Positions 62,205 to 64,000 of a stretch of 64,000 bases of DNA are shown one piece after another. Below the pieces are notes generated by a model. The model saw only the letters and a program-made list of their open reading frames with translations, made no database searches and was not told the origin of the DNA. The DNA is taken from the NCBI RefSeq assembly GCF_900187965.1, contig NZ_FZNL01000009.1, forward strand, positions 1 to 64,000. Reading direction: 5' to 3'. The translations under genes and the position numbers were made by a program. This DNA is from Flavobacterium sp. ov086 (GTDB lineage: Bacteria; Bacteroidota; Bacteroidia; Flavobacteriales; Flavobacteriaceae). Position 1 is the stretch's first letter. Every line of letters starts with the position of its first letter.

Positions 62205-63449
62205 TTATCCAATTAATTGCGTGAACAAATCCTGATTGTCATTTAAGTATTGAAACTCAAAACCATTTTTGGTCATATTCATTTTAATAGCCAGAATATC
62301 TTTTTTGTTTTTCAATTCTAATCCCACAACTACAGAACCTACTTCGCGACTGTTTTTCTTGGCAAATTGAAAATAAGTAATATCATCATCAGGACCTAAA
62401 ATATTGTTTACAAACTCTTTTAAAGCTCCCGGACGCTGCGGAAACTGAATCATGAAATAATGCATTAAGCCTTCATATAATAAAGAACGTTCTTTTATTT
62501 CGGCAGTTCTTTCAATGTCGTTATTACTTCCGCTTACAACGCAAACGACCGTTTTACCTTTTATTTTATCCTTATAAAAATCTAAAGCTGCAATTGTCAA
62601 TGCACCTGCAGGTTCTACAACCATTGCTTCTTCGTTATATAAACGCAAGATCGTGGTACAAACTTTTCCTTCGGGAACCAGAACGATATCTTCTAAATTA
62701 TAACGGCAAATTTCAAAAGTTTTATCACCAACTTGTTTTACAGCCGCACCATCTACAAATTTATCGATTGTGGTTAATGGGGTGTTTTTATTTTCTTCGA
62801 TCGAAGTTTTCATCGAAGGAGCGCCTTTTGGTTCAACTCCAATAATCTTTGTATTTGGACTTAAATGTTTAAAGACTTCGGATAAACCAGAAGCCAGTCC
62901 GCCACCGCCAATTGGGACAAAAACATAATCGATAGGTTCTTTGTAGTTTTCCAGAATTTCTAATCCAACAGTTCCCTGACCGGCAATCACTTTCTCATCG
63001 TCAAAAGGATGAATGAAGATTTTATGATTTTCAATGGCATCGGCTGTAGCCGAAGCATAAGCATCATCAAAAGTATCTCCGATAAGAACGATTTCAACAA
63101 AAGATTTCCCGAATAATTGTACTTGTTTTACTTTTTGCTTTGGAGTTGTTTTTGGCATGTAAATTTTACCTTTTATCTGCAAAAGGTGACAGGAATATGC
63201 TACGCCCTGAGCGTGATTTCCGGCACTTGCACAAACAATTCCGATAGCTTTTTCGGCATCATTTAACGAAGAAATTTTGTTGTAAGCGCCTCTAATTTTG
63301 TATGACCGCACAATTTGTAAATCTTCTCTTTTTAATAAAATAGTAGATTTAAATTCTTCCGAAAGATTTAAATTTTGTGTGAGCGGAGTAGCGGCAACTA
63401 CATTTTCAAGCTGTTTTTTGGCAGCAAGTACTTCGTTAAATAGATTCAT
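62205..63449 (-). CDS. ilvA: Threonine ammonia-lyase (threonine deaminase)
   Basis: A 414-residue PLP enzyme that turns threonine into 2-oxobutanoate, the first step to isoleucine. PLP-lysine Lys51 in SYKIRGAYNK, NHAQGVAYSC, and the phosphate-binding GGGGLASG (181-188). The C-terminal 85 residues form one regulatory ACT-like domain (QFPQRPGALKEFVNNI). Length is that of the single-ACT type. Upstream lie an Ile-rich leader peptide and a terminator, so expression is probably controlled by attenuation (see the leader at 63639). Confidence 0.95.
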   Translation of the reverse strand: MNLFNEVLAAKKQLENVVAATPLTQNLNLSEEFKSTILLKREDLQIVRSYKIRGAYNKISSLNDAEKAIGIVCASAGNHAQGVAYSCHLLQIKGKIYMPKTTPKQKVKQVQLFGKSFVEIVLIGDTFDDAYASATADAIENHKIFIHPFDDEKVIAGQGTVGLEILENYKEPIDYVFVPIGGGGLASGLSEVFKHLSPNTKIIGVEPKGAPSMKTSIEENKNTPLTTIDKFVDGAAVKQVGDKTFEICRYNLEDIVLVPEGKVCTTILRLYNEEAMVVEPAGALTIAALDFYKDKIKGKTVVCVVSGSNNDIERTAEIKERSLLYEGLMHYFMIQFPQRPGALKEFVNNILGPDDDITYFQFAKKNSREVGSVVVGLELKNKKDILAIKMNMTKNGFEFQYLNDNQDLFTQLIG

Positions 63450-63565
63450 TGTATTTGTTTTTTTGCCACGAATTGCACAAATTTTCTCTAATTTTTATTT
63501 GCTTGACGCTAAAATATTAATTCGTGCTAATTTGTGTAATTCGTGGCTATTTTAAAATTTCATTA

Positions 63566-63597
63566 AATAAAAAAACCTCCCGATTTGGGAGGTTTTA
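63566..63597 (-). terminator. Attenuator terminator in the ilvA leader
   Basis: On the minus strand AAAACCTCCC-aaatc-GGGAGGTTTT and a T-run, located between the leader peptide and ilvA. The arm ACCTC can instead pair with GAGGT of GGTGAGGT (minus strand, 63637-63630), which comes right after the leader stop codon. Confidence 0.8.
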
Positions 63598-63629
63598 TAA
63601 ATTGTATTTTGTTTACTTATTTATATAAT

Positions 63630-63659
63630 ACCTCACCATTATTGCTGAATAGCAATAAT
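63630..63659 (-). promoter_or_regulatory. Pause hairpin and anti-terminator arm in the ilvA leader
   Basis: ATTATTGCT-attc-AGCAATAAT (63638-63659) is a perfect 9-bp hairpin over the end of the leader ORF. The following GGTGAGGT can pair with the terminator's left arm. A ribosome at the leader stop codon would cover this arm and let the terminator form. Confidence 0.6.
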
Positions 63660-63695
63660 ACTAATAGAGATAATAATGATATTTAAGTTTTTCAT
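63639..63695 (-). CDS. ilvA leader peptide (isoleucine-rich)
   Basis: An 18-codon ORF: MKNLNIIIISISIIAIQQ, with eight isoleucine codons in 18 (four in a row), stop TAA at 63639-63641. It lies 190 nt upstream of ilvA, after a -7 box and before a terminator. This is the design of amino-acid attenuation: low charged tRNA-Ile stalls the ribosome in the Ile run, freeing the anti-terminator arm. Far too short and specific to be chance coding. No Shine-Dalgarno, as is normal here. Confidence 0.82.
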   Translation of the reverse strand: MKNLNIIIISISIIAIQQ

Positions 63696-63712
63696 TTCAG
63701 ATAATTGAATCG

Positions 63713-63720
63713 CAAATGTA
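63713..63720 (-). promoter_or_regulatory. Promoter -7 box of the ilvA leader
   Basis: TACATTTG on the minus strand, matches TAnnTTTG; 17 nt before the leader start codon. No clear -33 box. Confidence 0.55.
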
Positions 63721-63724
63721 TTAA

Positions 63725-64000
63725 TTATTTTTTAACTGGAGGATATTGAGCTAAAATTTTAGTTACAAATTCAGCAACTTTTTCGTCTTTTTTATCCACG
63801 TTTTTAGTTAAAGTACCAAAGCCTTCACCTTGCCAGATCATTTCTTTCTTTTTGGCATCTATCAAATCGATAAACAAAGTTCCTTGTGTTGAAGTTGAAA
63901 CAGTGGTTTGTCCTCCATAACCATACATCATGTAAGGATTCCATCCATATCCCCAGCCGTAACCCCATCCGGCATTAAATTGGTTTACATCAACTTGTTC
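63725..64000 (-). CDS. DUF4136 family protein, 5' part outside the window
   Basis: The frame is open from the right edge to the stop at 63725-63727; 91 residues visible. The sequence GWGYGWGYGWNPYMMYGYGG is a Gly/Trp/Tyr-rich loop, then QTTVSTSTQGTLFIDLIDAK, KKEMIWQGEGFGTL and KILAQYPP, the end typical of DUF4136 exported lipoproteins. Signal and N-terminal half are not visible. Ends just before the ilvA leader promoter. Confidence 0.8.
   Translation of the reverse strand, partial: EQVDVNQFNAGWGYGWGYGWNPYMMYGYGGQTTVSTSTQGTLFIDLIDAKKKEMIWQGEGFGTLTKNVDKKDEKVAEFVTKILAQYPPVKK

Overview
The window is AT-rich (about one third G+C by eye) and looks like a chromosomal segment of a Flavobacterium or a close relative (Bacteroidota, Flavobacteriaceae). 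The support is the gene content: a TamB plus lipoprotein BamA-like pair, SusC-type/TonB-dependent receptors with carboxypeptidase-regulatory N-domains, a T9SS sorting domain, GSCFA, DUF2490, DUF4230 and DUF4136 proteins. Promoters of the Bacteroidota form TAnnTTTG and the lack of Shine-Dalgarno sites agree with this. No rRNA, CRISPR array, integrase, prophage or complete insertion sequence was seen.

Left part (1 to about 22.6 kb) is accessory. It opens with a REP-associated tyrosine transposase cut by the window edge, next to a copy of a dispersed repeat that appears to have truncated an AraC-type gene. Then come an exported Ppx/GppA-like protein, a small double-glycine-leader peptide with six cysteines in a knottin-like pattern, and tRNA-Glu. 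After that follow mostly single, unrelated genes: GNAT, PEBP, AraC, truncated globin, alpha/beta hydrolase, ADP-ribosylglycohydrolase, lipoproteins, M28 peptidase, XRE, a ribbon-helix-helix/SPFH pair and a TonB-like protein. Two kinds of repeats punctuate these genes. One is a set of decayed tRNA-3'-end plus terminator scars, all on the minus strand and ending at the intact tRNA-fMet. The other is a palindromic, attC-like repeat placed just upstream of single-gene modules. The region reads as a site of repeated gene gain and loss.

Right part (22.7 to 64 kb) is mostly core. It has era and der; a large cysteine-rich unknown protein; two TonB-receptor-type genes and a DUF2490 protein; an Rrf2 regulator; a compact minus-strand run M23 peptidase, MerR, LemA, TPM, TPM; alaS; a GxxExxY gene inside a near-perfect inverted repeat; an ABC exporter; three tandem paralogous lipoproteins sharing an upstream promoter block; GSCFA; tamB with its outer-membrane partner; DUF4230; a long aromatic amino acid hydroxylase; a group III globin; a secreted GH30 glycosidase with Big2, ricin-type and T9SS domains; and threonine deaminase (ilvA).

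The most informative regulatory finding is upstream of ilvA. An 18-residue leader peptide with eight isoleucines is followed by a rho-independent terminator and a competing anti-terminator arm, a complete-looking attenuator. A second candidate leader ORF, ending Met-Met-Cys-Met-Cys-Trp, lies between an Rrf2 gene and a TonB-dependent receptor. Coordinates of short sites were counted by hand and may be off by a base or two.
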